A stretch of DNA of 64,000 nucleotides from Pseudomonas putida (GTDB lineage Bacteria; Pseudomonadota; Gammaproteobacteria; Pseudomonadales; Pseudomonadaceae), in NCBI RefSeq assembly GCF_003228315.1, contig NZ_CP029693.1:5924501-5988500 (forward strand), written 5' to 3'. The notes under the pieces were generated by a model. It saw only the letters and a list, made by a program, of their open reading frames with translations. It was not told the DNA's origin and made no database searches. Below are positions 1 through 7,653 of the stretch, piece by piece (positions within the stretch are counted from its first letter, which is position 1; each line of letters begins with the position of its first letter). A program made the position numbers and the translations under genes.

Positions 1-2
1 CC

Positions 3-137
3 TTCGGCATGACCGGTTCGCGTCAGGTCGGACACTTGGTTCGCGAGTTGCAGCGACGCAATCTGCGCTACGGCATCGTGACCATGTGCGTGGGGGGCGG
101 GATGGGGGCTACGGGGTTGTTTGAGGCGGTGCGGTGA
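3..137 (+). CDS. Thiolase (acetyl-CoA C-acyltransferase), C-terminal end only
   Basis: The reading frame is open from the window edge for 44 codons. It ends in GIVTMCVGGGMGATGLFE, the conserved C-terminal thiolase motif that carries the second active-site cysteine (the CxG cysteine that acts as base in Claisen condensation). Thiolases join or split acyl-CoA chains in beta-oxidation or acetoacetyl-CoA metabolism. The N-terminal nine tenths lie outside the window, so the subclass (atoB/phaA-like or fadA-like) cannot be decided. Confidence 0.85.
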   Translation, partial: FGMTGSRQVGHLVRELQRRNLRYGIVTMCVGGGMGATGLFEAVR

Positions 138-168
138 GTCTGAAGATTTTTGATGATTGTTAGATAGC

Positions 169-245
169 CATCGCGAGCAAGCTCGCTCCCACACCGGATC
201 TTTGTCTCACATCAGATCCCTGTAGGAGCGAGCCTGCTCGCGATG
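169..245. repeat. REP-type inverted pair
   Basis: Two outward copies of the fluorescens-group REP palindrome face each other: CATCGCGAGCAAGCTCGCTC at 169-188 and its near reverse complement at 222-245, separated by about 30 bases. It lies between the convergent thiolase and DUF6316 genes, the usual place for such elements. Confidence 0.85.
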
Positions 246-258
246 CAGACACCTCGGT

Positions 259-450
259 CTACCGACTCTGCATGTTCTGCATCCGCACGATGTAAGCCAG
301 AATCTCCCGCTCAGCCACCTCAGCACTCACAAACGGCCCCTCCAGGGTGTTTTCCCGGGTGCTGAAGTACAACTCCCCATTCACTCGACACAACCGGTCA
401 CTGCGAAAGTGGGTGGCAGGGGCGTTGTCCTGGGCGCGCATGCCGTACAT
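259..450 (-). CDS. Small DUF6316-like protein
   Basis: A 63-residue protein, MYGMRAQDNAPATHFRSDRL..., without signal peptide or membrane segment. A longer in-frame ATG at 486 exists, but the ATG at 448-450 has a good ribosome site (GGAG six bases upstream), so that start is chosen. The central part (residues ~15-45; FRSDR.CRVNGELYFSTRE.TLEGPF) resembles the short Pseudomonas proteins grouped as DUF6316. The function is unknown. It is transcribed toward the thiolase gene and divergently from the EamA transporter. Confidence 0.7.
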   Translation of the reverse strand: MYGMRAQDNAPATHFRSDRLCRVNGELYFSTRENTLEGPFVSAEVAEREILAYIVRMQNMQSR

Positions 451-660
451 GGCTATCTCCTGAAAATCTGCGGTGGGTGGATCCAATCAGCTTATGCATG
501 AACCACTTGCACAGCCTGACAATCGGATCGACGGCATATCGCCAATTTAATATTGCGACCTGCACAGTTTCATTCGCGGCCAGACGCCAACTGTCCCTGT
601 GTGGCACACCGCCGTGCACCTAGAATGACGGCTCTGGACACTTGGCCTTTTGGGGGACGC

Positions 661-1620
661 ATGCACATTTCATCCGGTCGCTGGGTTTACGGCCTGTTCC
701 TGGCCTTGCTGACCGCGCTGCTGTGGGGAATCCTGCCGATCAAGCTCAAACAGGTATTGCTGGTGATGGACCCGGTCACCGTGACCTGGTTTCGCCTGAC
801 GGTCTCCGGTGGGTGTCTGTTCCTTTATCTGGCGGCGACCCGGCGCTTGCCCAGCCGCAAGGTACTCGGTCCCCGTGGCGGCTGGCTGGTGGCGATGGCT
901 GTGCTCGGTCTGGTGGGCAACTACGTGCTGTACCTGATGGGCCTGAACCTGCTCAGCCCCGGCACCGCGCAACTGGTGGTGCAGATGGGCCCGATCATGC
1001 TGCTGATTGCCAGTGTGTTTGTGTTCAAGGAGCGTTTCAGCCTGGGGCAGGGGATTGGCCTGGTGGTGCTGTTGATTGGCTTTGCGCTGTTTTTCAATCA
1101 GCGCCTGAGTGAACTCCTGACCTCGTTGACCGACTACACCGCTGGCGTGTTGCTGGTGCTGTTGGCGTCCACGGTCTGGACTTTTTATGCGTTGGGCCAG
1201 AAGCAATTGTTGACCGTGTGGAACTCGCTGCAGGTGATGATGGTGATCTACCTGTTTTGCGCGCTGCTGTTGACGCCGTGGGTGCATCCGCTGGAAGCAC
1301 TGCAGTTGAATCCGCTGCAAGGCTGGCTGCTGCTGGGATGCTGCCTCAATACCCTGATTGCCTACGGCGCATTTGCCGAAGCCCTGGCCCATTGGGAGGC
1401 CTCGCGGGTCAGCGCGACGCTGGCGATTACGCCATTGGTGACCTTTGGCGCGGTGGCGCTGGCGGCCTGGTGGTGGCCTGACTACGTGCATGCCGAGACG
1501 ATCAATGGTCTGGGATATGGCGGGGCGGTATTGGTGGTGCTGGGGTCGGCGCTGGTGGCGTTGGGGCCGTCGTTGATTGCCGGGCTCAAGGCCCGCAAGG
1601 TGCGGATGGCTGCAGGTTGA
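661..1620 (+). CDS. EamA-family (DMT) membrane transporter
   Basis: A 319-residue integral membrane protein with about ten hydrophobic helices, arranged as two EamA repeats (roughly residues 10-140 and 155-295). Features such as LLWGILPIKLKQVLL and PVTVTWFRL at the N-terminus, and APLVT-like ITPLVTFGAVALAAWWWPD in the second repeat, are typical of drug/metabolite transporters. Substrates of such proteins are usually amino acids or small metabolites; the substrate here cannot be told. The frame stays open to 553, but the ATG at 661 follows a GGGGGA ribosome site and begins just before the first helix. It converges on fumC. Confidence 0.85.
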   Translation: MHISSGRWVYGLFLALLTALLWGILPIKLKQVLLVMDPVTVTWFRLTVSGGCLFLYLAATRRLPSRKVLGPRGGWLVAMAVLGLVGNYVLYLMGLNLLSPGTAQLVVQMGPIMLLIASVFVFKERFSLGQGIGLVVLLIGFALFFNQRLSELLTSLTDYTAGVLLVLLASTVWTFYALGQKQLLTVWNSLQVMMVIYLFCALLLTPWVHPLEALQLNPLQGWLLLGCCLNTLIAYGAFAEALAHWEASRVSATLAITPLVTFGAVALAAWWWPDYVHAETINGLGYGGAVLVVLGSALVALGPSLIAGLKARKVRMAAG

Positions 1621-1633
1621 TCCGCGTTATCGT

Positions 1634-1709
1634 TCATCGCGGGCAAGCCACGCTCCCACAGGTTTCGTGTCGTTCACAGAACCTGTGGGAGCGGGCTTGC
1701 CCGCGATGA
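1634..1709. repeat. REP-type inverted pair between EamA gene and fumC
   Basis: TCATCGCGGGCAAGC at 1634 onward and its complement ending at 1709 (AACCTGTGGGAGCGGGCTTG...) form a long imperfect hairpin of about 30 bases per arm. It sits in the short gap between two convergent genes and may also stop transcription from both sides. Confidence 0.85.
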
Positions 1710-1732
1710 CTTTCTGACAGGCGCTACAAATC

Positions 1733-3127
1733 TCAGCCCTTGGCCCCGGCCTCCAGCATATTCTCCGGCCGCACCCAGGCATCGAACTGTTCATCCGTCA
1801 GATAGCCCAGCTCCAGTGCCGACTCCCGCAGGGTCAGCCCTTCGCTGTAGGCCTTCTTGGCGATCTCCGCCGATTTGTCATAGCCAATGTGCGGATTCAA
1901 CGCCGTGACCAGCATCAAGCCGCGCTCCAGGTGTTCGGCCATTTTCCCGGCGTCCGGCTCCAGGCCGGCAATGCAATGCTGCTGGAAGTTGCTGCAACCA
2001 TCCCCCAGCAAACGGATCGACTGCAGCAGGTTGTGGATGATCACCGGCTTGAACACGTTCAATTGCAGGTGACCCTGGCTGGCGGCAAAGCCAATGGTCA
2101 CGTCGTTGCCCAATACCTGGCAGGCCAGCATTGACAGCGCTTCGCACTGGGTCGGGTTGACTTTGCCCGGCATGATCGAACTGCCCGGCTCGTTGGCCGG
2201 CAGTTTCACTTCGGCGAACCCGGCACGTGGGCCGGAGCCCAGCAGACGCAGGTCGTTGGCGATTTTCATCAGGGCCACGGCGAGGGTTTTCAGGGCGCCG
2301 GAGAGCGCGGTCAGCGGCTCGTGCCCGGCCAGCGCGGCAAACTTGTTCGGGGCGGTGGTGAAAGGCAGGCCGGAAAGCGCCGCCAGCTCCGCGGCGATCG
2401 CTTCACCAAAGCCGTGGGGCGAATTCAGTCCGGTACCGACGGCGGTGCCGCCCTGGGCCAGCTCGCAGACGGCTGGCAGTGTCGCGCGGATGGCCCGTTC
2501 AGCGTAATCCAGTTGCGCTATGAAGCCTGAAACTTCCTGGCCGAAGGTGATGGGCGTGGCGTCCATCATGTGGGTGCGCCCGGTTTTCACCAGCTTCATG
2601 TGGCGCGCCGATAACTCGGCCAAACCACCGGACAACTCGGCAATCGCCGGCAGCAAATGCTGCTGCACGGCCTGGGCCGCGGCGATGTGCATGGCAGTGG
2701 GGAAGCAGTCGTTGGAGCTCTGGGAGCGATTGACGTGATCGTTGGGGTGCACCGGGGATTTGCCGCCACGGGGATTACCGGCCAGTTCGTTGGCGCGTCC
2801 GGCGATCACTTCATTGACGTTCATGTTGCTCTGGGTGCCGCTGCCGGTCTGCCAGACCACCAATGGGAACTGATCATCGTGGTTGCCGTCGAGGACTTCG
2901 TCGGCGGCCTGTTCGATCAGTCGGGCAATGTCGGCAGGCAGATCGCCATTGCGGTCATTGACCCGCGCCGCGGCTTTCTTGATCAGGGCCAGGCCGTGCA
3001 GCACCGCCAGCGGCATGCGTTCGTTGCCAATGGCAAAGTTAACCAGCGAGCGTTGCGTCTGAGCGCCCCAGTAGGCTTCATCCGGGACTTCAACCTGGCC
3101 AAGGCTGTCGGTTTCGATACGGCTCAT
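1733..3127 (-). CDS. fumC: Fumarate hydratase class II
   Basis: A 464-residue, oxygen-stable, iron-free fumarase that interconverts fumarate and L-malate in the TCA cycle. The superfamily signature GSSIMPGKVNP is near residue 318, and SGTQSNMNVNEV and TGRTHMMDATPITFGQE are the other active-site segments. Length is normal for the family. It reads away from the DUF2059-bolA genes; the ~190-base divergent gap must hold both promoters. Pseudomonas often carry two fumC copies, and this one cannot be assigned to the iron/superoxide-regulated or the housekeeping copy from sequence alone. Confidence 0.96.
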   Translation of the reverse strand: MSRIETDSLGQVEVPDEAYWGAQTQRSLVNFAIGNERMPLAVLHGLALIKKAAARVNDRNGDLPADIARLIEQAADEVLDGNHDDQFPLVVWQTGSGTQSNMNVNEVIAGRANELAGNPRGGKSPVHPNDHVNRSQSSNDCFPTAMHIAAAQAVQQHLLPAIAELSGGLAELSARHMKLVKTGRTHMMDATPITFGQEVSGFIAQLDYAERAIRATLPAVCELAQGGTAVGTGLNSPHGFGEAIAAELAALSGLPFTTAPNKFAALAGHEPLTALSGALKTLAVALMKIANDLRLLGSGPRAGFAEVKLPANEPGSSIMPGKVNPTQCEALSMLACQVLGNDVTIGFAASQGHLQLNVFKPVIIHNLLQSIRLLGDGCSNFQQHCIAGLEPDAGKMAEHLERGLMLVTALNPHIGYDKSAEIAKKAYSEGLTLRESALELGYLTDEQFDAWVRPENMLEAGAKG

Positions 3128-3317
3128 CGGTCACACTCCTGTTGTCTGATTGCGCAGTTTAGGCCGTGCTCGACGGCCGGGGTTCCATCAGTCTCGCTTG
3201 TTTCCATTGAACCCCTCTAAATCAGGTGCGACAAGGCTTGGGGTTGAGCGAAACACTTTTTCAGGCGCAGAATGGACGTCCTTGGGGTTTTACCTCGCCT
3301 GTTAGAAAGGAAACTCG

Positions 3318-3842
3318 ATGACTCGTCTTCGTGCCATCTGTACCGCGGTTGCATTGGTTTGTGCCAGTGGCCAGGTTTTCGCCGATACCGCCAGCCACAA
3401 CGCCAGTGCCGAAGCTTTCCTGACGCTGGCGCATGCTGACAAATTGGGCACTCCGGTGTACATGCAAGTTCAGCAGATGTTCGCCCAGCGCTTCCAGCAA
3501 ACCAAAGCCCCTGACTCGAAAAAAGCGGTACTGGAAACCTACCAGGCCAAGGCCAACGCGGCACTGGACCAGGCCATCGGCTGGAACAAGCTGAAGCCGG
3601 ACATGGTCAAGCTCTACACCACCAACTTCACCGAATCCGAGCTCAAGGACCTGGTTGCGTTCTACCAGTCGCCCCTGGGCAAGAAAGTCCTGGAAAAAAT
3701 GCCGCAGCTGACCCAGCAATCGGCACAGATGACCCAGGCCAAGCTGGAAAGCGCCGTGCCTGTGGTCAACAAGCTGCTGGCCGACATGACGGCCGAGCTG
3801 ACGCCGAAAGACGCAGCGGCTCCAGCCAAGAAGAAGCCTTAA
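3318..3842 (+). CDS. Periplasmic DUF2059 protein
   Basis: 174 residues starting with a Sec signal peptide (MTRLRAICTAVALVCASGQVFA, cleavage after residue 22). The rest is helical, and residues ~85-140 (YTTNFTESELKDLVAFYQSPLGKKVLEKMP) match the DUF2059 core. The tail is rich in Lys, Ala and Pro. The role is unknown. The ribosome site AAAGGAA precedes the ATG. It lies 12 bases upstream of bolA and is probably co-transcribed with it. Confidence 0.85.
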   Translation: MTRLRAICTAVALVCASGQVFADTASHNASAEAFLTLAHADKLGTPVYMQVQQMFAQRFQQTKAPDSKKAVLETYQAKANAALDQAIGWNKLKPDMVKLYTTNFTESELKDLVAFYQSPLGKKVLEKMPQLTQQSAQMTQAKLESAVPVVNKLLADMTAELTPKDAAAPAKKKP

Positions 3843-3854
3843 GCGGAGTTCGTA

Positions 3855-4154
3855 ATGACCATGCAACAACGCATCGAATCGACGCTGGCCCTGCTGCAGC
3901 CCGAACACCTGCAAGTGCTGGATGAAAGCCATATGCACAGCCGCGGGTTGCAGACCCATTTCAAGGCCGTGGTGGTCAGCCAGCAGTTCGAGGGGCTCAA
4001 TCGCGTCAAACGCCACCAGAAAGTCTACGGCACGCTGGGCGAGCTGATGGGCGAGTTCCATGCGTTGGCGCTGCATACCTACACGCCGCAGGAATGGGCG
4101 CAAATGGATGGGGCACCGGCCTCGCCGACCTGCGCCGGTGGCAGTAAACATTAA
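3855..4154 (+). CDS. bolA: BolA-family protein
   Basis: 99 residues with the BolA/IbaG fold: LLQPEHLQVLDESHMHS...THFKAVVVSQQFEGLNRVKRHQKVYGTLGEL. The conserved His in the VKRHQ segment is the one that binds a [2Fe-2S] cluster together with monothiol glutaredoxins. BolA proteins link iron-sulfur metabolism, morphology and stress response. Length and motif fit true BolA rather than the shorter IbaG. A strong terminator follows immediately. Confidence 0.92.
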   Translation: MTMQQRIESTLALLQPEHLQVLDESHMHSRGLQTHFKAVVVSQQFEGLNRVKRHQKVYGTLGELMGEFHALALHTYTPQEWAQMDGAPASPTCAGGSKH

Positions 4155-4180
4155 GATCGAAGATTTGTTAGTATGCATGA

Positions 4181-4208
4181 CGCGCCGCTAACCCGGCGCG
4201 TTTTTTTT
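4181..4208 (+). terminator. Rho-independent terminator after bolA
   Basis: A perfect 7-bp GC stem (CGCGCCG / CGGCGCG) with a 6-base loop is followed by eight T residues, 26 bases after the bolA stop. Confidence 0.9.
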
Positions 4209-4255
4209 CGCATCCGGTTCACCCCTTACGAGGGTAGCCACCTGGAGATTTACCC

Positions 4256-5197
4256 ATGACACAACAGATTGTCGTGGCGGCACTGTACAAGTTCGTCACC
4301 CTGGAAGATTACGTCGCCCTGCGCGAGCCACTGCTGCAGGCAATGGTCGACAACGGCATCAAAGGCACACTGCTGATCGCCGAAGAAGGCATCAACGGTA
4401 CCGTTTCCGGCAGCCGTGAAGGCATCGATGGCCTGCTGGCCTGGCTGCGCAACGACCCGCGCATGGTCGACATCGATCACAAGGAATCGTACTGCGACGA
4501 GCAGCCGTTCTACCGCACCAAGGTCAAGCTCAAGAAAGAGATCGTGACCCTGGGCGTCGAGGGCGTGGACCCGAACAAAAAGGTCGGCACCTACGTCGAG
4601 CCGCAGGACTGGAATGCGCTGATCAGCGATCCGGAAGTGCTGTTGATCGATACCCGCAACGACTACGAAGTGTCGATCGGTACCTTCGAGGGCGCGATCG
4701 ATCCGAAAACCACCAGTTTTCGCGAATTTCCCGACTACATCAAAGCCAACTTCGACCCGGCCGTGCACAAGAAGGTCGCGATGTTCTGCACCGGCGGCAT
4801 TCGTTGCGAAAAAGCGTCGAGCTACATGCTCAGCGAAGGCTTCGATGAGGTCTATCACCTCAAGGGCGGCATTCTGAAGTACCTCGAAGAGGTGCCCCAG
4901 GAAGAAACCAAGTGGCAGGGCGACTGCTTCGTGTTCGATAACCGCGTGACGGTCCGCCACGACCTGAGCGAAGGTGACTACGATCAATGTCATGCCTGCC
5001 GCACACCGGTCAGCGTCGAAGATCGCGCTTCCGAGCATTACGTGGCCGGTATCAGTTGCCCGCATTGCTGGGACAACCTGAGCGAGAAAACCCGTCGCAG
5101 TGCCATCGACCGGCAAAAGCAGATCGAACTGGCCAAGGCGCGCAACCAGCCTCACCCGATCGGCTACAACTATAAGCAAGCATCTTCCGAGGCCTGA
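4256..5197 (+). CDS. trhO: tRNA uridine(34) hydroxylase, rhodanese family
   Basis: 313 residues of the YceA/UPF0176 family. Established knowledge: TrhO hydroxylates U34 of several tRNAs in an oxygen-dependent reaction, the first step toward cmo5U. The sequence shows an N-terminal alpha/beta domain with the conserved EEGINGT segment, then a rhodanese domain (residues ~120-220) with the active-site loop CTGGIRCEK (Cys at about 178), and a C-terminal part with CXXC pairs (CHAC, CPHC) that could hold zinc. The stop lies three bases before the start of the DsbA-like gene, so the two are likely one transcript. Confidence 0.93.
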   Translation: MTQQIVVAALYKFVTLEDYVALREPLLQAMVDNGIKGTLLIAEEGINGTVSGSREGIDGLLAWLRNDPRMVDIDHKESYCDEQPFYRTKVKLKKEIVTLGVEGVDPNKKVGTYVEPQDWNALISDPEVLLIDTRNDYEVSIGTFEGAIDPKTTSFREFPDYIKANFDPAVHKKVAMFCTGGIRCEKASSYMLSEGFDEVYHLKGGILKYLEEVPQEETKWQGDCFVFDNRVTVRHDLSEGDYDQCHACRTPVSVEDRASEHYVAGISCPHCWDNLSEKTRRSAIDRQKQIELAKARNQPHPIGYNYKQASSEA

Positions 5198-5200
5198 ACC

Positions 5201-5839
5201 ATGTCTGCATGCCGCCTGCTCTATGTGATGGACCCGATGTGTTCCTGGTGCTGGGGATTTGCCCCGGTTGCAAACGCATTGGTCGAACAGGCGGCAGCTG
5301 CAGGTGTCGACGTGCATCTGGTGGTGGGCGGTTTGCGCACCGGCAGTGGCGCGGCGCTGGAGCCTTCGACGCGACGTTACATCCTTGAACACTGGCAGGC
5401 GGTCACCGAGGCCACCGGCCAGCCGTTCAAACTGGAAGGTGCCTTGCCCGAAGGGTTCGTCTACGACACCGAGCCAGCCTGTCGGGCTCTGGTGACGGCG
5501 CGCAGTCTGGCGCCGGATTGCGCGTGGAAACTGCTGGGGCTGATCCAGCATGCGTTTTATGCCCAGGGGCGAGACGTCACCCATGCCAGTGTGTTGGTGG
5601 AGCTGGCAGAGCAGGCCGGTCTGCCGCGTATCGAGTTTGCCGGCGCGTTCGATCGTGCCGACATGCACACGGCGACGGCGGCGGATTTCACCTGGGTCCA
5701 GGATCTGGGAATCGCCGGTTTCCCTACCATGCTGGCTGAGCGAAACGGTCAATTGGCCCTGCTGACCAACGGCTATCAACCGCTCAGTGTGCTGTCACCG
5801 CTGCTCGGCCGCTGGCTGGAGCGCGCTGCCTGTGCATGA
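5201..5839 (+). CDS. DsbA-family thioredoxin-like oxidoreductase
   Basis: 212 residues. The N-terminus holds the redox motif CSWC at residues 14-17 in the setting MDPMCSWCWGFAP, with no signal peptide, so it should be cytoplasmic, as for FrnE/2-hydroxychromene isomerase-like DsbA relatives. The cis-Pro segment is GIAGFPTM near residue 172. It probably exchanges disulfides or acts on an unknown thiol substrate. It starts three bases after trhO and its end overlaps the ABC exporter gene by eight bases, giving a tightly packed operon. Confidence 0.85.
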   Translation: MSACRLLYVMDPMCSWCWGFAPVANALVEQAAAAGVDVHLVVGGLRTGSGAALEPSTRRYILEHWQAVTEATGQPFKLEGALPEGFVYDTEPACRALVTARSLAPDCAWKLLGLIQHAFYAQGRDVTHASVLVELAEQAGLPRIEFAGAFDRADMHTATAADFTWVQDLGIAGFPTMLAERNGQLALLTNGYQPLSVLSPLLGRWLERAACA

Positions 5840-7649
5840 CCTGCCCGACGACGTTCCAACTGCAAAACGTGTCGACCGCTTGAGCTGGGCGGAAATCCGC
5901 CGTCTGGCCCTTCATCACAAGAAATCCCTGTGGATCGCCAACGGCGTGGCGGTGCTGGCGACCCTGTGCAGCGTACCGATCCCATTGCTCCTGCCGTTGC
6001 TGGTGGACGAAGTGCTGCTGGGACTCGGTGACGCCGCGCTGAAAGTCATGAATCTCGCACTGCCCGAGGTCTGGCAGAAAGCGGCGGGCTACATCGGTCT
6101 CATGCTGCTGGTGACCTTGGCCCTGCGATGCTCGGCCCTGCTGTTCAACGTGATTCAGGCACGGTTGTTCGCCGCGTTGGCCAAGGACATCGTGTACCGC
6201 ATTCGCATCCGCCTGATCGAACGGCTCAAGCGTATCTCGCTGGGCGAATACGAAAGTCTGGGCAGCGGCACGGTGACCACACACCTGGTGACCGACCTCG
6301 ATACCCTGGACAAATTTGTCGGTGAAACCCTCAGTCGTTTCCTGGTGGCCATGCTGACACTGGTCGGTACGGCAGGGATTCTGGTGTGGATGCACTGGAA
6401 GCTGGCCCTGTTGATCCTGCTGTTCAATCCGCTGGTGATCTACGCCACGGTGCAGCTGGGCAAGCGGGTCAAGCACTTGAAGAAGCTCGAGAACGACAGC
6501 ACCTCGCGCTTCACCCAGGCGCTGACTGAAACCCTCGACGCGATCCAGGAGGTTCGTGCGGGCAATCGTCAGGGCTTTTTCCTCGGTCGACTGGGGCTAC
6601 GTGCCCGGGAAGTTCGCGATTACGCGGTCAGTTCGCAGTGGAAAACCGACGCCTCGAACCGTGCCAGCGGTCTGCTGTTCCAGTTCGGTATCGATATTTT
6701 TCGTGCCGCCGCGATGCTCACGGTGCTGTTTTCCGATCTGTCGATCGGCCAGATGCTCGCGGTGTTCAGCTACCTGTGGTTCATGATTGGCCCGGTGGAG
6801 CAACTGCTGAACCTGCAATACGCCTACTACGCTGCCGGCGGTGCGCTGTCGCGAATCAACGAACTGCTGGCGCGGGCCGATGAACCGGAATACCCCAATG
6901 GCGTCGACCCGTTCACCGGTCGCGAGACCGTGGGTATCGAGGTGCAGGGTCTGAGTTTCGGCTACGGCGACGAATTGGTGTTGAACCAGATGGACTTGTC
7001 CATCGCACCCGGTGAAAAAGTCGCCATTGTCGGTGCCAGTGGTGGCGGAAAAAGTACCCTGGTGCAATTGCTGTTGGGGCTCTATACGCCGCAAGCCGGG
7101 ACCATCCGTTTCGGCGGTTCGACCCAGCAGGAAATAGGTCTGGAGACCGTGCGGGAAAACGTTGCCGTGGTGCTGCAACACCCCGCGTTGTTCAACGATA
7201 CCGTGCGCGCCAACCTGACCATGGGCCGCGAACGCAGTGATGAAGCCTGCTGGCAGGCACTGGAAATCGCCCAGTTGCACGGCACGATCCGTGATCTGCC
7301 CAATGGACTGGACAGTATTGTCGGGCGTTCCGGCGTGCGATTGTCCGGCGGGCAACGGCAACGCCTGGCGATTGCGCGGATGGTACTGGCCGAACCCAAA
7401 GTGGTGATCCTCGATGAGGCCACTTCAGCGCTGGATGCCGCTACCGAGTACAACCTGCATCAGGCGCTGGCGCGTTTCCTGAGTAATCGCACCACGCTGA
7501 TCATTGCCCACCGTCTGTCTGCGGTTAAACAGGCCGACCGGGTACTGGTGTTCGATGGCGGGCAGATTGCCGAAGATGGCGACCACCAGCAGCTGATTGC
7601 CGATGGGGGTTTGTACGCCAAGCTTTATGGACATTTGCAGCGGATGTAG
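5832..7649 (+). CDS. Type I ABC exporter (fused membrane and ATPase domains)
   Basis: 605 residues. An ABC transmembrane domain with six helices (about residues 25-310) is joined to an ATPase domain (about 345-590) with Walker A GASGGGKST, Q-loop VLQHPALF, signature LSGGQRQR, Walker B VVILDEATS and switch histidine IIAHR. It should act as a homodimer or half of a heterodimer, as in MsbA/MdlB-type exporters. The substrate is unknown. I chose the GTG at 5832 (GGAG ten bases upstream), overlapping the DsbA-like gene by eight bases; the frame is open to 5787. It converges with the toxin-like gene with only four bases between the stops. Confidence 0.87.
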   Translation: MHDLPDDVPTAKRVDRLSWAEIRRLALHHKKSLWIANGVAVLATLCSVPIPLLLPLLVDEVLLGLGDAALKVMNLALPEVWQKAAGYIGLMLLVTLALRCSALLFNVIQARLFAALAKDIVYRIRIRLIERLKRISLGEYESLGSGTVTTHLVTDLDTLDKFVGETLSRFLVAMLTLVGTAGILVWMHWKLALLILLFNPLVIYATVQLGKRVKHLKKLENDSTSRFTQALTETLDAIQEVRAGNRQGFFLGRLGLRAREVRDYAVSSQWKTDASNRASGLLFQFGIDIFRAAAMLTVLFSDLSIGQMLAVFSYLWFMIGPVEQLLNLQYAYYAAGGALSRINELLARADEPEYPNGVDPFTGRETVGIEVQGLSFGYGDELVLNQMDLSIAPGEKVAIVGASGGGKSTLVQLLLGLYTPQAGTIRFGGSTQQEIGLETVRENVAVVLQHPALFNDTVRANLTMGRERSDEACWQALEIAQLHGTIRDLPNGLDSIVGRSGVRLSGGQRQRLAIARMVLAEPKVVILDEATSALDAATEYNLHQALARFLSNRTTLIIAHRLSAVKQADRVLVFDGGQIAEDGDHQQLIADGGLYAKLYGHLQRM

Positions 7650-7653
7650 CCGC

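Noticed and set aside
553..660. N-terminal extension of the EamA transporter
   Set aside because: Extra 36 residues are Arg/Pro-rich and precede the first helix; the ATG at 661 has the better ribosome site.
4250..5779. 509-codon open frame on the minus strand across trhO and the DsbA-like gene
   Set aside because: Runs through two well-supported genes on the other strand; no family resemblance.
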